From positions 2,170,001-2,234,000 of the forward strand of contig NC_091280.1 of NCBI RefSeq assembly GCF_042100115.1: DNA of 64,000 nucleotides. Direction: 5' to 3'. Below, piece after piece: positions 20,781 to 31,991 of the stretch. The notes under the pieces are model-generated. The model was not told the origin of the DNA. It was given only the letters and a program-made list of their open reading frames with translations, and made no database searches. This stretch comes from Alternaria dauci. Taxonomy: Eukaryota > Ascomycota > Dothideomycetes > Pleosporales > Pleosporaceae. Within the stretch, counting starts at the first letter, position 1. The number at the start of each line of letters is the position of its first letter. The translations under genes and the position numbers were made by a program.

Positions 20781-22577
20781 ATGCAGGCGCCAGTGGTTGT
20801 TATGAGTATGTCGAGCTACCGCTCTGAAGCTGCGACAGCCCACTAACACACCAACAGACACCCAGACCCCGGGCGGGGAGCGCCAGTTTGGCCGCAAAGC
20901 TCAACTATCCAACATCACAGCAGCCAAGACGGTCGCCGACATTATCAGATCATGTCTCGGCCCCAAGGCCATGTTGAAGATGCTGCTCGATCCCATGGGC
21001 GGTATCGTCCTCACCAACGACGGCCATGCTATCCTCCGAGAAATCGAAGTCGCACATCCAGCTGCCAAGAGCATGATCGAGTTGAGCAGGACGCAAGATG
21101 AGGAGGTGGGCGATGGCACAACCACCGTCATCATATTAGGTGCGTACAAAGTGTGGGGAGAGACGAAGCATGGATTAACAAGCAACAGCGGGAGAAATCC
21201 TCGCACAAGCTCTGCCCCAGCTCGAGCGCAACATCCACCCCGTCGTCATCATCCAAGCCTTCAAGAAGGCTCTCGCCGACGCCCTCGAAATCATCAACGA
21301 CATCGCGGTCGAAGTCGACGTCAACAACGACGAGCAGATGTACAAGATCATCAACTCTTCGATCGGCACAAAGTTCGTAACACGGTGGTCGGAACTGATG
21401 TGCGGACTGGCCCTGAAGGCGGTGCGGACCGTTTCCCTCGACGTCGGCGCTGGCAAGAAGGAGGTTGACATTAAGCGCTACGCACGTATCGAGAAGATTC
21501 CGGGAGGTGAAATCGAGGACAGCGAGGTTCTGGACGGAGTCATGGTCAACAAGGACATTACACACCCCAAGATGAGGCGGAGAATCGAGAACCCCAAGGT
21601 GTTGTTGCTGGACTGCACGCTGGAGTACAAGAAGGGGGAGAGTCAGACAAACATTGAGGTCAGCAAAGAGGAGGACTGGAACAGGATCCTCCAAATCGAA
21701 GAAGAGCAAGTCAAGCAAATGTGCGATGCCATCATCGCTCTCAAGCCCGATCTTGTCATCACCGAGAAGGGCGTCAGCGGTAAGTCAGACTGGTCATGAT
21801 TTGATATAAGCTCGCTAACATGGATTAGACCTCGCACAGCACTACCTCGTCAAAGCCAACATCACCGCCATCCGCCGAGTCCGCAAGACCGATAACAACC
21901 GTATCGCCCGTGCGACAGGTGCGACAATCGTAAACTCCGTCTTCTCCGCCGCCCCTTCAGACATTGGTACTGAGTGCGGTCTTTTCGAGATCTCCAAGAT
22001 CGGCGACGAATACTTTACCTTCCTCACAAAGTGCAAGAACCCGAAGGCATGCACTATCCTCCTCCGTGGACCCTCAAAAGACATCCTGAACGAAATCGAG
22101 CGGAATCTACACGACGCTATGGGTGTTGCCAGGAACGTCATCTGGAACCCTAAGCTCTGCCCCGGTGGTGGTGCAACCGAGATGGCCATCGCGGTCGGTC
22201 TGGGCCAGCGCGGAAAGCTGATCGAGGGTGTCGCACAGTGGCCCTACAAGGCCGTCGCGGAAGCCATGGAGGTCATCCCACGCACACTCATCCAGAACTC
22301 AGGAAACAGCCCGATCAAGGTGCTTACCCAATTGCGCGCGAAGCACGCAGAGGGCTACGAAGACGGCAAGCACGGTGGCAGCACATGGGGTATCGATGGC
22401 GATGCAGGAAAGGTCGTCGACATGAACACATACAATGTATGGGAGCCCCTAGCAGTTAAGGAACAGAGTGTTAAGACTGCTGTTGAGAGCGCCTGTCTGC
22501 TGCTCAGAGTCGACGACATTGTCGCTGCAAAGTCGGCCAAGCAAGTGAGCGGTCCAATCGGCGGTGGTGATGATTAG
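20781..22577 (+). CDS. CCT3: T-complex protein 1 subunit gamma (chaperonin CCT3)
   Basis: Subunit of the cytosolic chaperonin CCT/TRiC, the double-ring ATP-driven folding machine for actin, tubulin and other proteins. Exons 20781-20805, 20858-21139, 21189-21779 and 21829-22577 (introns 49-52 nt) give 548 residues, normal for this subunit. Group II chaperonin landmarks appear: LGPKAMLKMLLDPMGGIVLTNDG, the ATPase motif GDGTTTV near residues 93-99, DLVITEKGVSDLAQHYL and the C-terminal WNPKLCPGGGATEMA. Gamma-type features include the N-terminus with TQTPGGERQFGRKAQL and the C-terminal ICVDDIV-like LLRVDDIVAAK segment. The start is the ATG at 20781, followed after eight codons by the first intron. 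Confidence 0.95.
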
Positions 22578-23239
22578 ATGTAGTCATGGAGGCACGTTCT
22601 GCGAGATCCCTGCTATATCAGCCAGGCAGTCGTTATGGAAATAAAATAATCACATCCGCCGTCCATACAATAGACCTTACCATACGCTCAACGTGAAAGT
22701 CGAAATAAACGACTGCAGAGGTTAATGTGATGCTCATGGCATACCCCTGCCGAATGCGGCACTTACTCAAGAGTGGGCATTTATTGCTAACAGTATTGGA
22801 GAAACGAATCGCAGCCTCCAGCCATCTCGGATACAGATGGGAGTAATGTTATATTGACTTCACATTCGATGGCGTAGACAATCCTGGTTTCCAAAGGCCG
22901 AATGGGTCATAATTGTCAGTAAAGTCAAAAATTGCAACAACTTTAGAACACAAGATGCTAAGCGTTAGCATAAATAGGTGATATTCTTGGAGACAGGGTT
23001 TCGTGCTCACCGCCGACATTGCGTTATCACATGCCGTGTTTGCTTCGGGCAGCTACAGCTCCTCTCACTCGTCCATGCCTTTACCTGAAGATCAGCCCAA
23101 ACAAAAGGCATACACCGACAGTCTCCACTAAGACACCTTAGTCTAATCCTCGAACTCGCACAACGACTCTCGTTACAGTACAATCAACTTCAATCTTGTT
23201 ACAACCCTTCACACTCCTCTACAACACCAGTCGCTCACA
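22578..23239. other. Intergenic, CCT3 3' region and Stc1-domain gene promoter
   Basis: No gene seen. A pyrimidine-rich 5' leader precedes the ATG at 23240. Confidence 0.4.
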
Positions 23240-24511
23240 ATGGGCGGCCGCCGCAACATGCACGCCTACAACCAGGACGAGATCGATAAGTACGTACAGA
23301 AAATCTCAGCAGGCGAGGCTCTTGACTATCAAATCAATGCTCTAACTACCTGCTGAGAATTGCATCTTGACGGATTCGCTGCTGACTGCTCTCACAGGCT
23401 CAAGGGCATCCCGCTTCCTGTCAAGATCAAATGCGGTCGATGCCACAAGAACCTCCCTCAAGCCAAGTATTCAATCAAGCAGCTGACCGACGCGCGTTGG
23501 CAAATCAAGAATTCGGCCGAGATTTACAAGGCTATCAACTGTCAAGGATGTACTGGGCAGCAGAAGGTCGAGGTCGAATGCACCATGTGCGGTAAGACCA
23601 AGGGCCTGGAAGAATTTGCCAAATCGCAGCGTGCAAAGCCCGACACTGCCAAGTGCTTCAAGTGCATCGAGGCTCAGCTCGCGGACGAAGCTGTCGACGA
23701 GGAGCGTTATGAGAATCTGGAGAAGGCTTTCCTTCCGGCTGACCACTCCAACGGCCAGATTCCTGAATACTGGTCATCGACTACTGATACTTCTTCCAAC
23801 TACGTGAGTTTTCGCATAAGCTATACACGGCATCAGCACATGCTGCTACAAACTGGTCTTCGTACTGACTTCCAAAGGGCGAAGATGAATGGAAGACCGT
23901 TAACGGCGGTGATCGACGCCCCAAACACAACGGCATGGAGGACGGAGGCATCTCATTGTCGGCTGGCTTCCAAAAGGCCATGTCCATCACTGGCTCAGCG
24001 GACGAGAGCCTGATTGAGACCGAGTACACCTACGCTGCTGCGGCTGGTCATGGAAAAGGCAACAGCGACGGCGGCTGGAGCGACCAACGCACCCAGTCAT
24101 GGCACACCAAGTCCAACGCAGCTCCCAGCACACGCTCCGGCTTCAACCCTAACGCTTATCGTCGCCCCGATTCATCGGTCACCGGCTCAGCCCACTCCTT
24201 CGCCTCCAGCGTAGCTGAGTACTCCGATACTTCTGAGGTTCGCCCCAATGGATGGGCCAAGATCCGTGCTGCTCCTCGCGGTCCTCCGATGGTATGTTGT
24301 GTCCCGGTGGTGTAACGTGGAGGATTCTTGTCCTACGAACTCGAAGCACCTTAGTGCTTGGCCAAAACTCATGCTGACCGTATTATAGATGCCTATGGGC
24401 GACATTGCGCGACAGACGGGCTCTGATCTCGCTTGGGACTCTGATGATGATGATGATGAAGATGAGAACGAGGACGATGATGATGACAGCGATGACGACA
24501 CGGTCATCTGA
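23240..24511 (+). CDS. Stc1-domain protein
   Basis: Stc1 in fission yeast links RNAi to the CLRC histone H3K9 methyltransferase complex; this gene carries the same zinc-binding domain but is longer. Exons 23240-23289, 23398-23803, 23878-24291 and 24389-24511 give 330 residues. The domain is near the N-terminus: IKCGRCHKNLPQAKYSIKQL, then INCQGCTGQQKVEVECTMC and RAKPDTAKCFKC, giving CxxC pairs suitable for two zinc ions. The middle is Ser/Gly-rich, with GWAKIRAAP near its end. The C-terminus is a run of Asp and Glu encoded mostly by GAT repeats (about 24441-24500). A role in heterochromatin is inferred from the domain only. Confidence 0.85.
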
Positions 24512-24986
24512 TTACCTGATTCCCTTATGTGGACAGGAAAGCTAAGGATAAAGATACAAGATCAAGCAAGGAGGTGAATTCGGCAAGGCGTCTGGGACTT
24601 TGGAAATGGATTGGCGGTTGGATTCAGTTTGCTTTACTAGGACGACTTGCGATCTTATGGCTGGGAAGTTTCCCAATGGAGATTGACGGGGCCTTCATGG
24701 TCTTACAAAAAGTTTAAATTTTCAATCGATGGCGTTACAGATAGCCCTGTACGCAATGATGGTGAAAGTGACAGAGAATTGTCAGGGGTAGACTAATCCG
24801 GAACAAGCAACCAATTGCCACCACGTGACTGCGCGACTGCGGATGCCCGGACCCCGACGCGCCTTCCTATCGATGTCTCTCACCCCACTCACTCCTAGCG
24901 GACTCAATCAGCACGATTCTTCTCCAATCCTTTCGTTCACATCACTTTTTCAAATCGCAAATCTAACAGTACGAATTACTGAAATC
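24512..24986. promoter_or_regulatory. Intergenic and promoter of the Rad7 gene
   Basis: Nothing coding. A pyrimidine-rich stretch with CTCACC elements precedes the Rad7 leader. Confidence 0.35.
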
Positions 24987-27116
24987 ATGTAAGTCAAGTT
25001 TAGAAATTCAAGTGCGTGAGCGCGCAATACTGATGAGTGGCGACAGGACCGGACGACGACCTAGAGGTGCAGGCAGAGGTGCAGGCATTCGGGGGCCACA
25101 TTCTGCGCTGACAGACTTTCTGGCGGTGAGTAACCATCTCTTTGATACCGGACTACAATGCGTTTGCGCTCTACGAATTAAGGTCGAAGGCGGCTGTGTC
25201 TCAGCGCAATAGCGGCGCGAACTTCATGATAGATGGTACTTGCAAGGGACACTCGCTAATTAGAAGTTCAGGCGAACAACATTTCCGCCGCAGAGATTCG
25301 TGATTCATACCAACAACGTGTTCGACAAGCAGAGCAAGACGCAGGACAAGCAGAGGACAATGGCGAAGGACCGTCGAATGCTGGCGAAGAGGGCGAAGAT
25401 GTCGAAGAAGACCTCCAAGCAGAGTCCTCTGCAATGGCAGCCGAGCGCTCCCGCAAACGTAAACGCAACCAAGAAGAGGCTATCGCGAAGATCAAGAAGG
25501 GCAAGGCGGCCAAGAAGGCGTCGAAGAAGAAGAAGAAGGGCTCAGACGACGACTCTGACTTTGAGGACGTCATGGACATGTACAAGAAGGCTAAGCCGCT
25601 GCCTGGTCAGCTGGAGAACTGCGAGATCTGTAGCAAGCGTTTCACCGTCACACCATACAGCAAGGCGGGCCCAGAGGGTGGACTTCTTTGTACACCATGT
25701 GGAAAAGAGATGGTGAAGGATGCAAAGGCAGAGAAGAAGGCGGCTAAGCCCGTCGTGCGCAAGGGCCGAAGGAAGATTGAGAGCAACCGCCTCGATGGTA
25801 TGACTGTGCGCGGACCCAAGACGCTACAGCAGCTGTGCATTGAGAAGCTCGCCAAACACTCAGAGGACATTGACGAACTGGGCGAGATGCCAGAGGGTAT
25901 CATGAACCGAATCAGCGAGATCTTCTCAAAGAAGCGTGCGATGAACTCCAACACGATGAAGCTGTTCCTCCAACCCGATATGGAAACGGTTGCGATCCAT
26001 GAGGCTGCATACCTCGAGACTGAGGACTATGATCAGATCTTTGCAGTCTGCCCGTATGTCAAGCGTCTGTCTCTTCGCAACTGTTGCCAGTTCAAGGACA
26101 GCAACATCGACTACATGAACGAAAAGGCCAAAGCGCTTGAAGAGATCCAACTATTGGGCGCCAACCTCGTCTCCAACGACAAATGGGCTGAACTCTTCAT
26201 TGCCCGGGGTCAAGATCTAAAGACACTAAAGGTGGAGTGGCTGGACGCCGCATTTGACGATCAGGTAGTAGAAGCACTTACCACTTTCTGCCCGAACCTT
26301 GAGCGTCTGAAGATTGAGCGTTGCAAGAAGATTGGCCCAGACAGCATCGATGCCATAGCTCGTCTCAAGCACCTGAAGCACCTCACACTCCGCTTCTACG
26401 ACCCCATAACCCGCGAGAAGCTCGTGCACCTAGTCAACTCCGTCGGCGCCAACCTCCGCACCCTATGCCTAGAGCACTTCCTCGACACGACAACAGATCC
26501 CACCGACGACGTCCTAGAGGCTATCCACAACAACTGCCACCACCTCCGCAAGTTCCGCTTCACCGAAAACAACGAATGTTCCGACGCCGGCTACGTCAAT
26601 CTCTTCTCCAACTGGGATAACCCGCCCCTCCATTACATTGACGTAAACTCCACCCGCGACATGGACAACACCAACCCCGACGGCCCAGAAGACGAGCCCG
26701 TCGGCCTCGCCTCCAACGGCTTCCGCGCCCTAATGGCACATTCCGGCTCGCGCCTCGAGTTCCTTGACATCTCCTCGTGCCGCCACATCTCACACGCGAC
26801 GTTTACAGAAATCTTTGACGGCACAAGACAGTATCCTCATCTCCGCGAGATTAACTTGTCTTTTTGTCCCGTGGTCGATACGCAGATTGTGGCTGGTGTG
26901 TTCCGGTCGTGTCCTGCGATCAAGAAGGTGGTTACGTTTGGGTGCTTCCAGGTGAATGATGTGGTTGTGCCGAGGGGGATTGTGTTGATTGGGGCGCCGA
27001 GGGCGCAGGACCAGATCGAGCAGTTTGGCGAGTTGGTGCTGGATTATCAGAGGGAGATTGAGGGGGAGAGGGGGCTGATGAGGGCAGCGGGGAGGATTGT
27101 TCCTGTCGTTGGCTAG
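24987..27116 (+). CDS. RAD7: DNA repair protein Rad7 (leucine-rich repeat protein)
   Basis: Rad7 works with the Rad16 ATPase in global genome nucleotide excision repair and in a cullin-type ubiquitin ligase. Exons are 24987-24988, 25047-25125 and 25272-27116, giving 641 residues. The start codon is split: exon 1 ends AT before GTAAGT, and exon 2 opens with G. The result begins MTGRRPRGAGRGAGIRGPHS, then ALTDFLA, joined to ANNISAAEIRDSY, the conserved Rad7 N-terminus. Next come a Lys-rich segment, a zinc-binding pair (CEICSKRF and LLCTPCGKE) and about ten leucine-rich repeats to the C-terminus (for example LRTLCLEHFLD, LEFLDISSCRHIS, LREINLSFCPVVD). No other start gives the conserved N-terminus. 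Nuclear. Identity is strong. Confidence 0.93.
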
Positions 27117-27562
27117 GTGGTGTGGTTTGGGGCAAAGGGTTAGGGGCGTGTGTGGGTATGGCGCTCTGGGAGAGGACTGGTGTTTATGGTCACACGACTG
27201 GGTTTTAAAAGTAGCATGTCGATCATCGTGGGCGCCATTTTGTCTGTTTCAGTCGCCATGGTTTTAAATGCTCATGGAATTCCCAGGATGAGCATCTCTT
27301 GCAGTCGATCGAATTTGAGATTTCATTCACAAGGTTTTTTATATCAAGTATGCAAATGCTGACGCTGAACGCTGATAGATACATTTACATCGTGTTCCTC
27401 ATACGCGCTTCTTTTCCTTAGGCAGGCCGTCTGCATGCTCCGTCCTTTTGCACGGCAGTCGCACAAGCGCATACACCCAAATCCAACCCGCAACCTGAAT
27501 CCGACATACCTTGCCGTTTCCCCTTCCCAGTATGAAAATTTCCCCTGTTCCAACAACACCCC
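27117..27562. other. Intergenic, convergent 3' ends
   Basis: Between convergent Rad7 and Yif1 genes. No further feature. Confidence 0.35.
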
Positions 27563-28698
27563 TCATACCTTGCTCAGCCAGACCATGAACCCAAACTGCA
27601 CCACATAACTGTACGCGAACAAAAAATACGTCCTCCTCCCCTTCTGGCTCCTGGAATCCGTGTACGACGCCGCAGCTGGCGTTCCATAACTATGCTGCGA
27701 GTTATCATCCGGCAACAGCGCATACTTGAGACTCCTCAGCAGAAAAAACGAGTTTGCATTGAAGCAATACAAGAAGATGACCCAGCGAACCCACGAGCTG
27801 GTGAGACCGAGCCAGGTCGCCAGGTTGGTAAGAAGAAGCGAGACAATGACGTGCACAAATTTATAACCACTGTATGCGACGAGGTCGAGGAGCTGGCTCG
27901 AGCTGCTAATAGCAAGCAGGAAGATGCCCGTTCGGATGATGAGGATCTCGAGGAGCGTCACGGCAATAGCGACGGTGGCCGTGGTGCCGAGTAGTTCGGG
28001 ATTGAAAGCGCCGCGCAGCCCCGCGATGAAGGTCGAGAGCAGAATGTACGTGACGAGCGCCATGGTGGGGATGTACATGTCTGGCGAATTCACATCTTCG
28101 CGGGGAGGTTGGTAGAGGAGGGCGGCGGAGGCGGCGGACGAGTCGGGCGCGTGTCGTTGTTGGCGCGACCAGGGGCGGTGCCACCATGGGATGAGGATGA
28201 TGCGGAGTTTGGTGAGGACGTACGAGTTGGTCACGTTGAAGTAGTGTTTGAGTGCCGAGACGGAGACGAAGCGGCCTAGCTGGAGAAGAACGGTTAGTAT
28301 GTTACCCGTGGATGGGTGTGGATGGTTGCTGGATACGTACATTCTGTTCCATGTAGTGCTGTCCGGCGTCGACGGCGCTCTTGCCCATCTGGAAGCCTAA
28401 TTGGGCGGTGGGGTCGTTGATGAAGCCGCCAAACGATGGGTGTACGCCGTATCCGCCCTGCTGGGGCGGCATGCCTCCTGCTTGCTGTCCGTAGCCATAG
28501 CCGCTTTGGGGTTGTGAAGGGGGTTGCGGGGGAGGCGGTGATCGTAGTTGGGGGACTGTGGACACGTGTTGTGGGACTGGGTGGTGTACTATAGGGAGTC
28601 AGTATATGCGATGCGCTGAAGGGGCGAATGGGGACATGTCAAGACATACGGGGTGGTGAATGCGCCGGTGGTGGGTTGCCGTAGTTGGGGCGCTGCAT
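27563..28698 (-). CDS. YIF1: Yif1-family ER-Golgi transport membrane protein
   Basis: Yif1 (Hrf1 family) forms a complex with Yip1 and Yos1 on ER-derived vesicles and binds Rab GTPases. Minus-strand exons 28698-28650, 28588-28341 and 28279-27563 give 337 residues. The N-terminal 80 residues are Pro/Gln/Gly-rich and cytosolic. Then come the family block FINDPTAQLGFQMGKSAVDAGQHYMEQN, joined by splicing to LGRFVSVSALKHYFNVTNSYV, KLRIILIPWWHRPW and five predicted membrane helices (for example MALVTYILLSTFIAGL and YKFVHVIVSLLLTNL). The last helix ends FGFMVWLSKV. The start MQRPNYGNPPPAH is typical. It is divergent with the SRP receptor gene only 289 bases away, so two secretory-pathway genes share a promoter. 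Confidence 0.93.
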
Positions 28699-28987
28699 GT
28701 TTGCGCGTCGCGGTGGTGGTGGTGGATGGCGTAGCGAGTGTGGTCTTCAGGAATGTCTAGCGGATGGAAGAGACACGGTTTCGAGATGCGCAATTGAACA
28801 CGTCGCCGTGGTTGTCCCGTGGTTGTGTGATTTCTGCCTTGAGCTGCGGTGGTCGTTGGCACCTCCGAATTCCGACCATCTGGCAAGAGGCGCGCACGGC
28901 CGTTCGTCATAAGCCCATTGCCCACATGTGCCCGCCGCACCACCACGTCTCCCCTTCGCAACACTCGGCCCGCCTTTCACCCTCGCC

Positions 28988-31058
28988 ATGCTGGACACGT
29001 TCGAGATTGTCACCACCTCGGGTGTCGTCCTGTGGTCGCGCACCTACGTCCCCGTCGGCGCAAACGTCATCAACAGTTTAATTCGAGACGTCTTCATCGA
29101 GGAGCGCATACAACCCCAGTCCGAGGATGCGGGCTCGAAACCTACGTACAAGAAGGAGGGGTACACGTTGAAGTGGACGGCGGCAAAGGACCTCGGTCTG
29201 ATCTTTGTGGTATGTCTTGCTGTGCCACAGCCAGCAATGCGTGGCAGTGGCAGCACGGCGCATTGCAACATTGATATGCGCAGTGGCTGACCTCCCCGCA
29301 GGCGGTATACCAAAGCCTCGTTCACCTTACGTGGGTCGACAAGTTGCTCGACAATGTGCGCGCACTCTTCGTCGGCCTCTACGGCGAGCAGCTCAAGACG
29401 GAACACAGCAGTGTGGTCAACTGCGATAAATTCGGCACCTATTTCGACCGCCAGATGCACGACCTGGAAGGCGCGAGCGACTCTGGCGCACCAAGCATCA
29501 AGCTCACCACTCCCGAATCCAGTACCGACAACGACAGCGCCGACGAAGCCGCACCCAAGCCCGTCGCGCTACAGAAACCACAGCAGCCCCTGTACGATAC
29601 GAGCGCCGACTCCACACCAGTGCCCACGCCAGATACTTCGCGGCCCAGCACACCTGCGCAGAGTCAGCTTTTGACGGGAAAGGCGAGGCCGTTTGGAGGC
29701 AAGATGTCACGGAGAGACAAGAAGAAGGCTTCGGCCTTTAGCTCGGCGCCAGTATCGTCTGGCGACGAAGCATCGTCAAAGAAGAAGGGCAAGGGCTCGG
29801 CGAAGAAAGGTAGAGTCTGGGGCGAGTTTGGCGCAGAAGAGCAGGACGACTCTGTGCTCGACTACTCGCAGTCAGATATCCAAGGCGATGCCTCTGGAAA
29901 CGAAGCGCTCGAGGAGATTAGGCCGGAGACGTGGGGGCACAAGACCAACAGGGGCGAGTTTGTGCTCAAGGACCTCGACGAGGAAATGGACGAGATTATT
30001 GCGGCACAAAATGCAAAGAAGGAGAAGGAGGCGCCCGCAGCATCTAGCGGACTGGTTGGATCCAGTTTGGGTGCAATTGGCGGACTGTTCAGGAACGTAG
30101 TGGGCGGCAAGACACTCACCAAGGAGGCACTGGCAAAACCCCTGAAAGAAATGGAACAGCATCTTCTCCGCAAAAACGTAGCTCTCGAGGCCGCAGTACG
30201 ATTGTGCGAGAGCGTCGAGCGGGACCTGGTGGGCATGAAGACACCAAGCTTCACCAGTCAGTCAACGCATCCTATTCTTACCAAACATGTATACTGACTA
30301 CCGCGACAGCAATTGAGACGACCCTCAAGGCCTCCATGGAGAAAGCACTCACAAAGATGCTTACTCCGACATCCTCCCTCGACCTCCTTCGCGAGATCCA
30401 ACATACCAACGCCACTACCTCCCGCCCCTACGTACTGTCCATTGTCGGAGTAAACGGCGTTGGAAAGTCCACCAACCTCTCCAAAATCGCCTTCTTCCTG
30501 CTCCAAAACCACCACCGCGTCCTGATCGCCGCAGCAGACACGTTCCGTTCCGGCGCCGTCGAGCAGCTACGCGTCCACGTCGACCGACTCAAAGAGCTCT
30601 CGCAACGAGAAGGCGGCCAAGTCGACCTCTTCGAAAAGGGCTACGGCAAAGATGCTGCAAACATTGCCGCCGACGCCGTCACCTTTGCATCAAAGAATAG
30701 TTTCAACGTCGTTCTCATCGATACCGCTGGGCGCCGCCACAATGACCAGCGCCTCATGTCTTCGCTGGAGAAGTTTGGCAAGATGGCGAATCCGGACAAG
30801 ATTCTCATGGTGGGCGAGGCGCTCGTCGGCACGGATTCTGTGGCGCAGGCAAGGAACTTTAATGCTTCGTTTGGGCCGGGTAGGAACTTGGATGGCTTTG
30901 TCATTTCAAAGTGTGATACGGTGGGGGATATGGTGGGGACGTTGGTGTCGATGGTGCATGCGACGGGGATCCCGGTTGTGTTTTTGGGGACGGGTCAGCA
31001 TTATAGTGATTTGAGGACGTTGAATGTGGGCGCGGTTACGAGGTTGCTTATGAGCTGA
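28988..31058 (+). CDS. SRP101: Signal recognition particle receptor subunit alpha
   Basis: ER-bound GTPase that docks ribosome-nascent chain-SRP complexes during co-translational translocation. Exons 28988-29209, 29302-30256 and 30310-31058 give 641 residues, the usual length. The N-terminal SRX domain binds the beta subunit (MLDTFEIVTTSGVVLWSR through LTWVDKLLDNVRALFVGLYG). A charged linker of about 180 residues with Lys-rich tracts follows. The C-terminal SRP54-type NG domain has the P-loop GVNGVGKSTNLSKIA (near residue 439), ADTFRSGAVEQL, DTAGRRHND, a G4 loop reading ISKCD (yeast-like, rather than TKFD), and GTGQHYSDL. The second intron uses a GTCAGT donor; the splice joins SFT to TIETTLKASMEKAL. 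Confidence 0.94.
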
Positions 31059-31991
31059 GGAGGAGGTTACCTTACTCTCATTGGGAAATGGACTTGGGTG
31101 ATGGTTTGATGGTGATGTATTATAGCGAGTATAATGGTATTTAATTTTGGATACTGGGAATGTGTTGTTGGCGGTTAGGTGTACGAGGAAGCTTGTATCT
31201 TTAGGTTTGCGACTCGTACCGGATAGGGTACCCGAGTGGCATTCGTGCGACTTTGAGTTTTGACGGATCTAGAGTAGATCCCAGGCATCAGGGATGCAAT
31301 CCCATAATCGAACAAGCCTCTGGCCAACCTACTTCACGGTGTTATACTTCTTCTTGAAGCTTAATCGTGGCCAGTTGACTGTGCATAGGCCTTTGGGCAA
31401 ATTCCAGCTGTGAGGTTCCGCCCCATAACTTCCTCTCAACAAACGTCTCCCTCTAACAATGACAAACAAGATGCCTTCGACATCACTCTAGGGTAAAGTC
31501 ACACGGCAAAATGGCAGACCAGATATAGCAGACCCAGTGCCCAGCATCTCATATCCAATCCACTGCCTTGTTTTGCAGACACACTTCGAGTCTCGCGGTC
31601 ACACAATGACGACACGAGCGATGGTCCCCGCGCCCATGGTCGAGCTTCATCCCCGCAAGCTTCACCAACCACGCGCTACAGTCTTGGAGCAACGTAACCG
31701 GTACGCTAGATCGCCGTCTAACCTCTAACCATGCTGCGTCCCAGCCTCCGTCTTCGCGCGACCTGCCCCTTGGTTCATTTCCTATTTGGTCGGCTGTGCG
31801 ACTAGTCGGAATGCATGTGCCGACCATGTACTATGACATTGAATATCTATGGGTTGCTATGATGTAAGTGCCATTGGCAATTTCACGTTCGATACATGAA
31901 GGCGGGTTTGATCTGGCTCGAGGGGATATTCTTTTGCGGACTGGATTCTTCGTGCCGCGACGACTTGTAACACGATTGATTACCGCCTGCC
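31059..31991. other. 0.9-kb intergenic region
   Basis: Contains the SRP receptor 3' end and the leader of the channel gene. Short frames only; no gene supported. Confidence 0.4.
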
